Translations under genes and position numbers: made by a program
Source of the DNA: Oceanococcus sp041625325
Lineage (GTDB): Bacteria > Pseudomonadota > Gammaproteobacteria > Nevskiales > Oceanococcaceae
Assembly (NCBI GenBank): GCA_041625325.1
Contig: JBFJTN010000002.1
Coordinates: forward strand, 1 to 62,331
DNA length: 62,331 bases
Direction of reading: 5' to 3'
Notes under the pieces: model-generated
What the model was told of the DNA's origin: nothing
Database searches by the model: none
What the model saw: only the letters and a program-made list of their open reading frames with translations
Shown here: positions 8,871 to 21,831 of the stretch, piece by piece
Position numbering within the stretch: the stretch's first letter is position 1
Layout: each line of letters starts with the position of its first letter

Positions 8871-10060
8871 TGCAGCAACTCGTCATCCTCGGCGCCACCG
8901 GCACCATCGGCCAGAATACCCTGGATGTGGCGGCCCGCCATCGGGACAGGCTGACCGTGCTGGGTGTCTCCGCCCACCGCAATGCGCAGGCGCTGCTCGA
9001 CATCTGCGCCCGACATGAGGTGCCCTATGCGGCGATGGCCGATGCCGCCGCCGCGGAAGAGCTGGCGGCGGCGGTGAAGGCGCGGGGCTTGCCGACCCGG
9101 GTGCTGCGCGGCGCCCAGGCCCTGGAGGAGCTGGCGGCGCTGGCCGAGGCCACCACGGTGATGGCAGCTGTGGTCGGCGCGGCCGGCCTGCTGCCGACCC
9201 TCGCCGCCGTCCGCTCCGGCAAGCGGGTGCTGCTGGCCACCAAGGAGGCCCTGGTGATGAGCGGCGCGGTCTTTCTGCATGCCCTGGCCGAAAGCGATGC
9301 GGAACTGATTCCGATCGACAGTGAACACAATGCCATCTTTCAGTGTCTACCTGCTGGCAGCCGCTGCGGCATCCGGCCCGTGGGGGTCCGACGCCTGATC
9401 CTGACCGCATCGGGCGGGCCGTTCCGGACCCTGCCGCTGGAACAACTGGCAGATGTGACGCCGGCCCAGGCCGTGGCGCATCCGAACTGGACCATGGGAC
9501 AGAAGATTTCCGTCGATTCGGCCACGATGATGAACAAGGGTCTCGAACTGATCGAGGCGGCGCGTCTGTTCGAGCTGCCGTCCCAGCGCATCGACGTGCT
9601 GCTGCATCCGCAGAGCGTGATCCATTCCCTGGTCGAGTACGAGGATGCTTCCTTCCTGGCCCAGATCGGCAGTCCCGACATGCGCATTCCGATTGCCCAC
9701 GCACTGGCCTTTCCGGAGCGCTTCGAGTCGGGCGCGGCATCGGTGGACCTGGCCGCGGTGGCGCGGATGGATTTCGCCGAGGCCGATCTGTCGCGCTTTC
9801 CCTGCCTGCGCCTGGCTCGCGAGGCCCTGGAGGCCGACGGCACGGCGCCCGCGGTGCTGAACGCGGCCAATGAGATCGCGGTGGATGCGTTTCTGGCCGG
9901 GCAGGCCGGCTTCACCGACATCGCCGCCACGGTGGATGCGGCGCTGCAGGCCATGGGCGCGGCGGATCTGGCGCCGGCCGACTCCCTGGAGGCCGTGCTG
10001 GCCGCGGACGCCTGGGCACGGGAACACAGCCGCGCCCGGCTGGGGCTGACCCATGCTTGA
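8870..10060 (+). CDS. dxr: 1-deoxy-D-xylulose 5-phosphate reductoisomerase
   Basis: Second step of the MEP isoprenoid pathway: rearranges and reduces DXP to MEP with NADPH. The 396-residue product has the NADPH loop GATGTIGQN (residues 8-16), ATKEALVMSG, the metal and substrate segment PIDSEHNAIFQCL, the flexible-loop region ASGGPFRTLP with HPNWTMGQKISVDSATMMNK, and the C-terminal NAANEIAVDAFL. The frame is open far upstream in cdsA, but the ATG at 8870 is the only sensible start. Together with ispD and ispF at 28.6-29.8 kb, this window carries three MEP-pathway genes. Confidence 0.97.
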   Translation: MQQLVILGATGTIGQNTLDVAARHRDRLTVLGVSAHRNAQALLDICARHEVPYAAMADAAAAEELAAAVKARGLPTRVLRGAQALEELAALAEATTVMAAVVGAAGLLPTLAAVRSGKRVLLATKEALVMSGAVFLHALAESDAELIPIDSEHNAIFQCLPAGSRCGIRPVGVRRLILTASGGPFRTLPLEQLADVTPAQAVAHPNWTMGQKISVDSATMMNKGLELIEAARLFELPSQRIDVLLHPQSVIHSLVEYEDASFLAQIGSPDMRIPIAHALAFPERFESGAASVDLAAVARMDFAEADLSRFPCLRLAREALEADGTAPAVLNAANEIAVDAFLAGQAGFTDIAATVDAALQAMGAADLAPADSLEAVLAADAWAREHSRARLGLTHA

Positions 10061-11405
10061 GGTGCTCTGGTCAGCTGGCGCCTTCATCGTCGCGGTGGGC
10101 TTTCTGGTCGCCTTCCATGAATGGGGGCACTTCTGGGTGGCCCGCAAGATGGGCGTGGAGGTGCTGCGCTTCTCCATCGGCTTCGGTCCGGTGCTGGCCA
10201 GCCGGCGCGGCCGGGACGGCACCGAATATGCGCTGTCCGCGATTCCGCTGGGTGGTTACGTCAAGATGCTGGACGAGCGCGAGGCCGAGGTGCCGCCGGA
10301 GCGGCTGGACCGCGCCTTCAACCGCAAGTCCGTGGGCAAACGCATCGCCATCGTGGTCGCGGGGCCGGCGGCCAATTTCCTGTTTGCCATCGTCGCCTAC
10401 TGGTGCATGTTCGTGCTCGGACAGGATGGCATCCGCCCGATCCTGGGCGAGGTCGAGGCCGGGACCCGTGCGGCCCAGGCCGGCCTGCGGGCCGGAGACG
10501 AAATCCTGCGCTTCGACGATCGGCGCATCCGCGCCTGGGATCAGTTGCGGCCAGCCATTCTGGATGCGGCGCTGGATGGCGCGCAGGTGCCCCTGCTGGT
10601 CCGGCGTGACGGCACCGAACTGGACGTCAGGCTGAACCTGGCGGGCGTGGATATCGACCCTCAGCAGGTCTTCGGTCAGGTCGGACTGGACCTGCCGCGG
10701 GTGCGCTATGCGCCGATTCTGGGGGCCATCGTGGCCGGCGAATCCGCCGAGCGGGCCGGGCTGGAATCCGGCGACCGCATCCTCAGCCTGAACGGCGAGG
10801 AGATGCGCAGCTGGGACGCGCTGCGGCTATGGGTGCGCGAGCATCCGGGCGAGATCGTGCGGGTCCGCTACCGGCGTGACGGCCAGACCCTGGAGCTGGA
10901 AATGGCCCTGGGCATGCAGGATGATCAGGGCGTGACCATCGGTCGTTTCGGCGCCGGCGTGGCGGCGCAGCCGGAACTGTGGCAGGATTTGCGCGTTCAC
11001 TGGAGCCTGACGCCATGGGCGGCGCTGCCGGCTGCGGTGACCCAGACGGTCGAGATGTCGCAGCTGACCTTGCAGATGCTCGGCCGCATGGTGACGGGTG
11101 AGGTGTCGGTCCGTAATATCAGCGGCCCGATTCACATCGCTCAGTATGCTGGTACGACGGCCGCCGTGGGAATGATCGCATTCCTCAGTTTTCTGGCGAT
11201 CATCAGCATCAGTCTCGGGGTATTGAATCTGCTCCCCATTCCGGTACTGGACGGGGGGCATTTGCTGTTCTATCTGATCGAATGGCTGAAGGGTTCGCCG
11301 CTGTCCGAGCGGGCCCAGTTGATCGGGCAGCAGTTCGGTATGGCCGCCTTGCTCATGTTGATGAGCGTGGCCTTTTACAACGACATCGTTCGGCTGGTCG
11401 GATAG
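10053..11405 (+). CDS. rseP: RIP zinc metalloprotease RseP (site-2 protease)
   Basis: Intramembrane protease that cleaves the anti-sigma factor RseA after DegS in the envelope stress response, and also trims signal peptides. The 450-residue protein has the HEWGH zinc site (residues 22-26) in the first membrane segment, two PDZ domains (roughly 110-190 and 195-285; GEVEAGTRAAQAGLRAGDEI and VAGESAERAGLESGDRI), and the third zinc ligand in PIPVLDGGHLLFYL near the C-terminus. Its ATG overlaps the end of dxr by 8 bases. The rseP-bamA-skp order links stress proteolysis to outer-membrane protein assembly. Confidence 0.97.
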   Translation: MLEVLWSAGAFIVAVGFLVAFHEWGHFWVARKMGVEVLRFSIGFGPVLASRRGRDGTEYALSAIPLGGYVKMLDEREAEVPPERLDRAFNRKSVGKRIAIVVAGPAANFLFAIVAYWCMFVLGQDGIRPILGEVEAGTRAAQAGLRAGDEILRFDDRRIRAWDQLRPAILDAALDGAQVPLLVRRDGTELDVRLNLAGVDIDPQQVFGQVGLDLPRVRYAPILGAIVAGESAERAGLESGDRILSLNGEEMRSWDALRLWVREHPGEIVRVRYRRDGQTLELEMALGMQDDQGVTIGRFGAGVAAQPELWQDLRVHWSLTPWAALPAAVTQTVEMSQLTLQMLGRMVTGEVSVRNISGPIHIAQYAGTTAAVGMIAFLSFLAIISISLGVLNLLPIPVLDGGHLLFYLIEWLKGSPLSERAQLIGQQFGMAALLMLMSVAFYNDIVRLVG

Positions 11406-11453
11406 GTCGACAGGAACGTGCCCGCATGGCGGGCCATCAAGACATTAAGGGTA

Positions 11454-13751
11454 ATGAGTTTGGTTAAGCGCTTGGGCCTGCTGGCAGGCCTGCTGTTGAT
11501 GCACGGTCTGGCGACCGCGATTCAGCCCTTCAAGATCGAGGCGATCGAGGCGCAGGGCTTGCAACGCCTGGAGCTGGCGACCGTGCTGTCGTATCTGCCG
11601 CTGTCCGTGGGCGACGAGCTGAATGACGCGACCAGCGCCCAGGCGATGCGGGCGCTGTACCAGACCGGCCTGTTCCGCAATGTCGTGTTGCTGCGCGATG
11701 ACGCCACCCTGATCGTGCGGGTGGACGAACGGCCGGCCATCGTCTCCTTCGAGATCGACGGCAACGACAAGATCGGTGGCGAGGAACTGGACAAGGCGCT
11801 GGCCGATGCGGGGCTCGCCGAGGGCGAGCTGTTCCGTCAGTCCCTGCTCGATCAGGTCAAGCAGGAGATGCAGCGCCAGTATTACGCGAACGGCTTCTAC
11901 GGCGTGGCCATTGAAGCCAGCGTCACCGAGCTGGACAACAACCGGGTCAGCATCAAGATCGAGGTGGAAGAGGGCAAGCCGGCCAAGATCCGCTCGATCA
12001 ACATCGTCGGCAACCAGGCCTTCGACGACGACACCCTGCGCGGTGCCTTCGAGCTGGCGGAGTCGCAGGCCTGGCGCCTGTTCCAGTCCTCCGACAAGTA
12101 TTCCAAGCAGAAGCTGCTGGGCGACCTGGAAGGCCTGAGCTCCTTCTACATGGACCGCGGCTACCTGCGCTTCGACGTGCCGTCGGTGCAGGTTTCGCTG
12201 AGCCCGGACAAGCGTGACATCTACGTCACCATCAATGTGCACGAAGGCGAGCCCTACACGGTCAAGGACATCAAGTTCTCGGGCGAACTGGAGCTGTCCG
12301 AGGACTTCCTGCGCCGCATGGTGCTGGTCAAGCCGGGCGAGACCTTCTCGCGCAAGGACGCCACCCAGTCCGCCGAATTCATGGAAGGGGCGCTGGCCAA
12401 CATCGGCTTCGCCTTCGCCAAGGTCAACCCGGCACCGGAACTGGAGCCGGACAGCCGCGAGGTTTCGGTCAACTTCATGATCCTGCCGGGCAAGCGCACC
12501 TACGTGCGCCACATCAGCTTCTCCGGCAATCTCAAGACCAATGACGAGACCCTGCGACGCGAGATGCGTCAGCTGGAAGGCGCCGTCTTCTCCCGTGCCC
12601 AGGTCGAGCGCTCGCGCACCCGTATCGCGCGCCTGCCCTTCGTGGCCCAGGCCGAGGTCGACACCGTGCCGGTGCCGGGCAGCGAGGACCTGGTCGATGT
12701 CAGCTTCAAGATCGAGGAGCGGCCGCCGGGCTCGATTCAGTTCGGCGTGGGCTTTTCCGGCGCGCAGGGCTTCCTGGTCAACGGCAGCCTGACCCATACC
12801 AACTTCCTGGGCACCGGCAACCGGGTGGCGCTGGAGCTGGAGAACAACCAGATCTCCGATACGGTCAGCCTGAGCTGGACCGATCCCTACTTCACCCAGG
12901 ACGGGATTTCCCAGACCCTGTCGGGCTTCTATCGCAAGTCCGAGGGCGTGATCCGCTTCTCTTCCGGCTTCGACTCCAATTCCTATGGCGTGGCCGCCAC
13001 CTATGGCCTGCCGATCAGCGAGTACTCGAGCATCCGCCTGGGGCTGGGTCTGGAAGAAACCGCCATCACCACCTTCCCGACCGCCTCGGCGGACGAGATC
13101 CTGCGCTTTGTCGCGGACAACGGCACCAAGTTCTTCACCACCGAACTGCGCACCGGCTTCGCCCGGGATACGCGCAACCGGACGATCTTCGCCACCCGCG
13201 GCGCCCTGCACCGGATCAATCTGGACCTGATCCTGCCGGGCAGCGACATCGAGTTCTACAAGGCCTCCTACCAGCTGCAGTACTACCAGCCGATCTGGGG
13301 CGATCTGTTCGCCGAGATCAACGGCAGCCTGGGCCTGGTGGAAGGCTACGGGGACACCGATTCGGTGCCGCCCTACGAGCACTTCTTCGCCGGCGGCACC
13401 GGCACCGTGCGTGGCTTCCGTTCCGGCTCGCTGGGGCCGCGCGATACGCCATTCAACAATTCCTTCGGCGGCAAGCTGCGGACCACGGTGCAGACCAATC
13501 TGATCATCCCCACGCCGATGGAGAGCAACAACAAGACCACGCGCCTGGCCCTGTTCTACGACATCGGCAACGTGTTTGCCGAGCCGGGAGACTGGGAGGC
13601 GGGTGAGCTGCGCAGTTCCGCCGGCCTCGCCTTCGAATGGTTCACGCCGTTCCTGGGCCTGCTGGAGCTGAGCTACGCTTTCCCGATCGAGATCGTCGAA
13701 GGCGTGGACCGCGAAGACCGCTTCCAGATCAATTTCGGCGGCGGCTTCTAA
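11454..13751 (+). CDS. bamA: Outer membrane protein assembly factor BamA
   Basis: Central subunit of the BAM complex, which folds beta-barrel proteins into the outer membrane. The 765-residue precursor starts MSLVKRLGLLAGLLLMHG, a signal peptide likely cleaved after ATA. Five POTRA domains follow (to about residue 420; first IEAIEAQGLQRLE, last YVRHISFSGNLKTNDE) and then the 16-stranded barrel with the conserved lid-lock motif GTVRGFRSGSLGPR. It ends in phenylalanine (INFGGGF), the usual barrel signature. The ATG at 11454 has AAGG just upstream and yields a proper signal peptide; a GTG at 11418 would add 12 residues without one. Confidence 0.97.
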   Translation: MSLVKRLGLLAGLLLMHGLATAIQPFKIEAIEAQGLQRLELATVLSYLPLSVGDELNDATSAQAMRALYQTGLFRNVVLLRDDATLIVRVDERPAIVSFEIDGNDKIGGEELDKALADAGLAEGELFRQSLLDQVKQEMQRQYYANGFYGVAIEASVTELDNNRVSIKIEVEEGKPAKIRSINIVGNQAFDDDTLRGAFELAESQAWRLFQSSDKYSKQKLLGDLEGLSSFYMDRGYLRFDVPSVQVSLSPDKRDIYVTINVHEGEPYTVKDIKFSGELELSEDFLRRMVLVKPGETFSRKDATQSAEFMEGALANIGFAFAKVNPAPELEPDSREVSVNFMILPGKRTYVRHISFSGNLKTNDETLRREMRQLEGAVFSRAQVERSRTRIARLPFVAQAEVDTVPVPGSEDLVDVSFKIEERPPGSIQFGVGFSGAQGFLVNGSLTHTNFLGTGNRVALELENNQISDTVSLSWTDPYFTQDGISQTLSGFYRKSEGVIRFSSGFDSNSYGVAATYGLPISEYSSIRLGLGLEETAITTFPTASADEILRFVADNGTKFFTTELRTGFARDTRNRTIFATRGALHRINLDLILPGSDIEFYKASYQLQYYQPIWGDLFAEINGSLGLVEGYGDTDSVPPYEHFFAGGTGTVRGFRSGSLGPRDTPFNNSFGGKLRTTVQTNLIIPTPMESNNKTTRLALFYDIGNVFAEPGDWEAGELRSSAGLAFEWFTPFLGLLELSYAFPIEIVEGVDREDRFQINFGGGF

Positions 13752-13796
13752 ACTGGAAAAGGCCGGAGAAGCGGCCAAGTTGTCATGAGGAAGAGA

Positions 13797-14300
13797 ATGA
13801 AACGCACACCGATCCTGGCCCTGGCCGTGGCCGCCATGCTGGCCTTCAGTGCCGGCGCGCAGGCGCAGAGCCGCATCGCGGTGATCAATGCCGCCAAGCT
13901 GGTCACCGGCTCGCCCCAGTACAAGGCCGCCGAGGAGGCGATGCGCAAGGAGTTCGAGGAGCGCGCCAAGAAGCTGGAAACCGACGTCAAGAAGCTGGCC
14001 GAGGACATCGAGAAGTTCAAGCGTGACGCCGACATCCTGTCCGGCACCGAGCGGGCCAAGCGGGAGAAGGAACTCAACACCCGCCGTATCGACACCGGCT
14101 ACGCCGAACAGCAGTTCAAGGAAGACTTTGCCGGTCGCCGGCAGGAACTGTTCAACAAGGTGCTGGCCGATATCTCCGAGGTCATCAAGTCGGTGGCCAA
14201 GGAAGGCAAGTACGACATCGTGATCCAGGATCCGGTCTACGCCGACGAGAACGCGGACATCACCGAAACGGTGCTCAAGCGCCTGCAGAAGGGCAAGTAG
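13797..14300 (+). CDS. skp: Periplasmic chaperone Skp/OmpH
   Basis: Holds unfolded outer-membrane proteins during transit across the periplasm; trimeric jellyfish-shaped chaperone. The 167-residue precursor begins MKRTPILALAVAAMLAFS with signal cleavage predicted after AQA. The mature N-terminus RIAVINAAKLVTGSPQYKAAEE forms the trimer body, followed by a long charged coiled-coil arm (about residues 45-115, rich in Lys and Glu). I chose the ATG at 13797 because AGGA lies five bases upstream; the ATG at 13785 adds four residues and cannot be excluded. It lies between bamA and lpxD as usual. Confidence 0.94.
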   Translation: MKRTPILALAVAAMLAFSAGAQAQSRIAVINAAKLVTGSPQYKAAEEAMRKEFEERAKKLETDVKKLAEDIEKFKRDADILSGTERAKREKELNTRRIDTGYAEQQFKEDFAGRRQELFNKVLADISEVIKSVAKEGKYDIVIQDPVYADENADITETVLKRLQKGK

Positions 14301-14309
14301 CACCTGGCC

Positions 14310-15317
14310 GTGAAGGCGTACACGCTGGCCGAGATCGCCGCCAAGCTCGAGCTGGGCCTGATTGGCGACGGCCGGCGCGAGATCCACGGGGTCTGCCCGC
14401 TGAGCCCGGGTCAGGCGGATTGCCTGGCCTTCGCCGGCGAGCCGAAGTATCGCGAGGCCGCGGCCGCCAGTCAGGCCGCCGCGGTCATCGTGCCCGAGGC
14501 CCTGGCCGCGGTGGTGGCGCATGGCCTGATCGCGCCCCATCCCCAGCTCGCCTTCGCCCGGGCGGCCGCCCTGTTCGCCGCCGATGAGCGGCCCGAGCCG
14601 GGCATCCACCCCAGCGCGGTGGTCGACCCCTCGGCCCGGCTGGGCGAGGGCCTGCGTATCGGGGCCCAGTGCGTGATCGGGCCGGCCGCTCAGATCGCCG
14701 ATGGTTGCGCCCTGGGCGCTGGCTGCGTGATCGGCAAAGAGGTGCAGATCGGTGCCGATGCGGATATCGCCGCCGGGGTGCGGATCGGCGACCGGGTGCG
14801 CATCGGCGCACGGGTGCTCATCCTGCCCGGCGCGGTGATCGGTTCGCGTGGCTTCGGCAATGTGCATGATGGACGCCGCTGGCATGCCATTCCCCAGCTC
14901 GGCACGGTGGTCATTGGTGACGACGTGGAGATTGGCGCCAACACCACCATCGATCGCGGCGCCCTGGGCGATACCGAGATCGGCGACAACGTGCGCATCG
15001 ACAATCTCTGTCAGATCGCCCACAACGTGAAGATCGGCGCCCGCACGGCGCTGGCCTCGCAGGTGGGCATCGCCGGCAGCACGGTCATCGGCAGCGACTG
15101 CCTGCTGGGTGGCCAGGTCGGGGTGAACGGTCATATCCGCATTGCCGATCGTGTCATCATCAATGGCGGCTCCAACGTGCTGCAGTCGGTGGAGCAGGCC
15201 GGGCAGTACGGCTCCGGTGCGCCGCTGCTGCCGGTGATGGCCTGGCGACGCCTGATGGCGACCCTGGGACGCCTGGATCCGCGGCTCAAGAAACTGGAAC
15301 GAGGGGGGCGCTCATGA
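14310..15317 (+). CDS. lpxD: UDP-3-O-(3-hydroxyacyl)glucosamine N-acyltransferase
   Basis: Third step of lipid A synthesis: adds a second hydroxyacyl chain from acyl-ACP to UDP-3-O-acyl-glucosamine. The 335-residue protein has an N-terminal uridine-binding domain (YTLAEIAAKL to about residue 95), then many hexapeptide repeats of a left-handed beta-helix. The catalytic histidine is His238 in NLCQIAHNVKIG, and GSRGFGNVHDGRRW precedes it. Translation starts at GTG 14310. Its stop overlaps the fabZ ATG as ATGA. Confidence 0.97.
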   Translation: MKAYTLAEIAAKLELGLIGDGRREIHGVCPLSPGQADCLAFAGEPKYREAAAASQAAAVIVPEALAAVVAHGLIAPHPQLAFARAAALFAADERPEPGIHPSAVVDPSARLGEGLRIGAQCVIGPAAQIADGCALGAGCVIGKEVQIGADADIAAGVRIGDRVRIGARVLILPGAVIGSRGFGNVHDGRRWHAIPQLGTVVIGDDVEIGANTTIDRGALGDTEIGDNVRIDNLCQIAHNVKIGARTALASQVGIAGSTVIGSDCLLGGQVGVNGHIRIADRVIINGGSNVLQSVEQAGQYGSGAPLLPVMAWRRLMATLGRLDPRLKKLERGGRS

Positions 15318-15769
15318 CGGGTGGCACGACTATTGATTTCGCACGCTTGCAGCAGATCCTGCCGCATCGCTATCCCTTTCTGCTGCTGGACCGGGTGCTG
15401 GAATGCGTGCCCGGCGAACGGGTCCGCGCGCTGAAGAATGTCACCTTCAACGAAGAATTCTTCCAGGGGCACTTTCCCGGCATGCCGGTCATGCCCGGGG
15501 TGCTGATTCTGGAGGCCCTGGCCCAGGCCTGCGGCGTGCTTGCCTCGGAAACGGCGCAGACCAGCGCGGCCGAAGGCGTGATCCTGCTGTTCGCCGGCAT
15601 CGACAAGGCCCGCTTCAAACGTCCGGTGGTGCCCGGTGATCAGCTGTTGCTGGAAGGGGCGCTGATCAAGCGCAAGCGCGACATCTGGTGCTTCAGCACC
15701 ACCGCGACCGTGGATGGTGCGGTGGCCTGCAAGGCCGATATGATGTGCGCGATCAGCCGCAAGGACTGA
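15314..15769 (+). CDS. fabZ: 3-hydroxyacyl-[acyl-carrier-protein] dehydratase FabZ
   Basis: Dehydrates 3-hydroxyacyl-ACP in fatty acid elongation and competes with the Lpx enzymes for hydroxyacyl-ACP, so its place inside the lpx cluster is functionally meaningful. The 151-residue hotdog-fold protein contains ILPHRYPFLLLDRV and the active-site stretch GHFPGMPVMPGVLILEALAQ, with catalytic His53 and Glu67. The start ATG at 15314 overlaps the lpxD stop. Confidence 0.98.
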   Translation: MTGGTTIDFARLQQILPHRYPFLLLDRVLECVPGERVRALKNVTFNEEFFQGHFPGMPVMPGVLILEALAQACGVLASETAQTSAAEGVILLFAGIDKARFKRPVVPGDQLLLEGALIKRKRDIWCFSTTATVDGAVACKADMMCAISRKD

Positions 15770-15793
15770 CACAGCACACGAGGGAAAGGCTCC

Positions 15794-16570
15794 ATGGCGC
15801 AAATCCACCCGCAGGCCCATGTCGATCCGAAGGCGGAACTGGCCGAGGACGTGATCATCGGGCCGTTCAGCCACATCGGTCCGGGCGTGAGCATCGGCGC
15901 GGGCACCCGGGTGGGCGCCAACGTGGTGATCCAGGGCCCGACCCGCATCGGCCGCAAGAACGTGTTCCATTCCTTCGGGTCGATCGGTGGTGATCCCCAG
16001 GATCTCACCTACCGCGGCGAGCCGACCCGGCTGGAGATCGGCGACAACAACACGATCTACGAATTCGTCACCTTCAATCGCGGCACCCTGAAGCAGGACG
16101 GGGTCACCCGGATCGGCAGCCACAACTTCATCATGGCTTACGTGCACATTGCGCACGACTGCTCGGTTGGCAATCACACGGTGCTGGCCAACAACACCAC
16201 CTTCGCAGGCCATGTGCGGGTGGACGATTACGCCCTGTGTGGTGGCATGACCGCGGTGCACCAGTTCTGCCGCATCGGTTCCTACTGCTACATCGGCCAC
16301 GGTGGCGCGGTGGTGCGCGATGTGCCGCCCTACGTCATGCTCAGCGACTATCCGATCCGCCCGCGCGGCGTGAACAAGGTGGGCCTGGAGCGACAGGGCT
16401 TCTCGGCCGAGCAGATCCGGCGCATCCGGGAGGGCTTCAAGATCCTCTACCGCATGGACCTGAGTCTGGAAGAGGCCTACGACCGCCTGGTCGAGTTCGG
16501 CGGCGACGATCCGGACATCCAGCGCTACATCGAGTTCCTGGACAATTCCTCGCGCAGCATCGTGCGCTAG
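15794..16570 (+). CDS. lpxA: Acyl-ACP--UDP-N-acetylglucosamine O-acyltransferase
   Basis: First committed reaction of lipid A synthesis: moves a 3-hydroxyacyl chain from ACP to the 3-OH of UDP-GlcNAc. The 258-residue protein is almost wholly hexapeptide repeats (HPQAHVDPKAELAEDVIIGP onward) followed by a C-terminal helical domain. The catalytic base is His121 in YVHIAHDCSVGNH, and GGDPQDLTYRGEPT and EFVTFNRGT are typical. Chain-length selectivity cannot be read with confidence. It has its own AGGGAAAGG ribosome binding site 24 bases after fabZ. Confidence 0.97.
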   Translation: MAQIHPQAHVDPKAELAEDVIIGPFSHIGPGVSIGAGTRVGANVVIQGPTRIGRKNVFHSFGSIGGDPQDLTYRGEPTRLEIGDNNTIYEFVTFNRGTLKQDGVTRIGSHNFIMAYVHIAHDCSVGNHTVLANNTTFAGHVRVDDYALCGGMTAVHQFCRIGSYCYIGHGGAVVRDVPPYVMLSDYPIRPRGVNKVGLERQGFSAEQIRRIREGFKILYRMDLSLEEAYDRLVEFGGDDPDIQRYIEFLDNSSRSIVR

Positions 16571-16595
16571 TGTCACCCCCGGTCGCGCTGTTCAG

Positions 16596-17738
16596 ATGAG
16601 AATCGCCATCGTTGCCGGCGAGGCCTCCGGAGACCTGCTCGGCGCGGATCTGCTGGCCGCGCTGCGCCAGCTGGCTCCCGACATCACTGCCGAAGGGGTC
16701 ACCGGCCCGGCGCTGCGCGCGGCCGGCTGCGCAAGCCTGGAGGACATGCAGAGCCTGGCCGTCATGGGCATCACCGAGGTGGTGGGGGAGTTGCCGCGTC
16801 TGCTGGCCCTGCGCAAGCGCCTGCTGGAACACTGGTACGCCGAGCCGCCCGATGTGTTCATCGGCATCGACGCGCCGGATTTCAATCTGGGTCTGGAGCG
16901 TCGCCTCAAGCGCCGAGGCGTGCGCACGGTGCACTATGTGAGTCCGACGGTCTGGGCCTGGCGACCGGGCCGGGTCAGGACCATTGCGCGGGCAGCCGAT
17001 CTGCTGCTCTGCCTGTTTCCCTTCGAGCCCGATTATTTTCGCGCCAGCGGCCCGAAGGCGGTCTTTGTCGGCCATCCCTTCGCCGCCCAGATCGTCGAGG
17101 TGCCGGATCGGCCGGCCTGCCGCCTGAGTCTGGGCCTGGACTCCCAGGCCGAGGTGCTGGCCGTGCTGCCGGGCAGCCGGATGGGCGAGATCCGGGCCCT
17201 GGGGCCGGTGCTGGTCGAGGCCATGGTGGAGCTCAAGCGTCGCCGGCCGGGGCTGGAATTCGCGGTGCCGGCGGCCAACGAGCGGGTTGGCGAGGCCTTT
17301 GCCGGTCTCCTCCAGGCCGCGGATCTGTCGCAGGATGTTCGGCTGGTGTCCGGGCGCATGCGCGAGGTGGTGCGTGCCGCCGATGCGGCGCTGGTCACCT
17401 CCGGCACCGCCACCCTGGAGACCATGCTGCTGGGCACCCCCTTCCTGGTGGCCTACCGGGCCTCGCCGCTGACCGAGTGGCTGCTGCGTGGCCTTGGCCT
17501 GCTCAGGATCCAGCACGTGGCCCTGCCGAATATCCTGGCCGGCCGCGCGGTGGCGCCGGAACTGCTGCAGGGCGATGCCGAAGCCGCCAGCCTGGCGGCC
17601 ACGGCCTATCAGTTGCTGGAGCGGCCGCACCTGGCGCGCGAACAGCGCGAGGTTTTCGGGCCGCTGGCCGCGCAGCTGCGCCAGCCCAGCGGGGAGATCG
17701 CGGCCCGCGCCGTGCTGGATCTGTGCGCTGCGGGGTAG
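16596..17738 (+). CDS. lpxB: Lipid-A-disaccharide synthase
   Basis: GT19 family glycosyltransferase that joins UDP-2,3-diacylglucosamine and lipid X into the beta-1,6 disaccharide at the inner leaflet of the inner membrane. The 380-residue product starts MRIAIVAGEASGDLLGADLL and has FIGIDAPDFNLGLERRLK, VHYVSPTVWAWRPGR, LCLFPFEPDYF, LAVLPGSRMGEI and the C-terminal donor-binding GTATLETMLLGTPFLVAYR. Its end overlaps the predicted rnhB start by 16 bases. Confidence 0.97.
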   Translation: MRIAIVAGEASGDLLGADLLAALRQLAPDITAEGVTGPALRAAGCASLEDMQSLAVMGITEVVGELPRLLALRKRLLEHWYAEPPDVFIGIDAPDFNLGLERRLKRRGVRTVHYVSPTVWAWRPGRVRTIARAADLLLCLFPFEPDYFRASGPKAVFVGHPFAAQIVEVPDRPACRLSLGLDSQAEVLAVLPGSRMGEIRALGPVLVEAMVELKRRRPGLEFAVPAANERVGEAFAGLLQAADLSQDVRLVSGRMREVVRAADAALVTSGTATLETMLLGTPFLVAYRASPLTEWLLRGLGLLRIQHVALPNILAGRAVAPELLQGDAEAASLAATAYQLLERPHLAREQREVFGPLAAQLRQPSGEIAARAVLDLCAAG

Positions 17739-18282
17739 ACGAGGCCGGCCGAGGTCCCCTGGCCGGTCCGGTGGTGGCCGCCGCCGTCATCCTGCGGGAG
17801 CGGCCGGCCGGTCTCGACGATTCCAAGAAGCTCAGCGCGGCCCGGCGGGAAGCCCTGGTGCCGGTGATCCGCGAGCACGCGCTGGCCTGGGCCGTGGCCT
17901 GGGCACTGCCTGCGGAGATCGATGAACTGAACATCCACCACGCCACCCTGCTGGCCATGCGCCGGGCGGTGGAGGGGCTCGGCGTGACCCCGGGCGAGTG
18001 CATCGTGGACGGCCGTTTCGTCCCGGACCTGGCCTGTCCGGCGCGCGCGCTGGTGGGCGCTGATGCCCAGATCGCTGAAGTCAGCGCGGCGTCGATCCTG
18101 GCCAAACAGTGGCGCGACGCGGAGATGTGCCGCTGGGACCGGGTCTATCCGGACTTCGGTTTCGCGCAGAACAAGGGCTATCCGACCGCGGCGCACCTGG
18201 ACGCGCTGCGCCGGGTAGGTCCCTCGCCCATACATCGGTATTCTTACGCGCCCGTGGCCCAGCATTCCCTGACATTCGACCC

Positions 18283-18286
<4 letters not shown>
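17723..18286 (+). CDS. rnhB: Ribonuclease HII
   Basis: Cleaves RNA in RNA-DNA hybrids, including single ribonucleotides in DNA. The 187-residue protein has the DEDD active site: Asp6 and Glu7 in GVDEAGRGPLAGPV, Asp in ECIVDGRFVPD, and Asp in GADAQIAEVSAASILAK; LDDSKKLSAARRE and the C-terminal HRYSYAPV are also typical. There is no ATG at the right place; the GTG at 17723 gives MRCGVDEAG, which places the catalytic segment at the usual distance from the N-terminus. The start lies inside the end of lpxB, and the stop overlaps dnaE as ATGA. Confidence 0.94.

Positions 18287-21827
<3,541 letters not shown>

Positions 21828-21831
<4 letters not shown>

Noticed and set aside
11445..15134. 1229-codon minus-strand frame opposite bamA, skp and lpxD
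   Set aside because: It spans three clear plus-strand genes and reads as biased shadow sequence.
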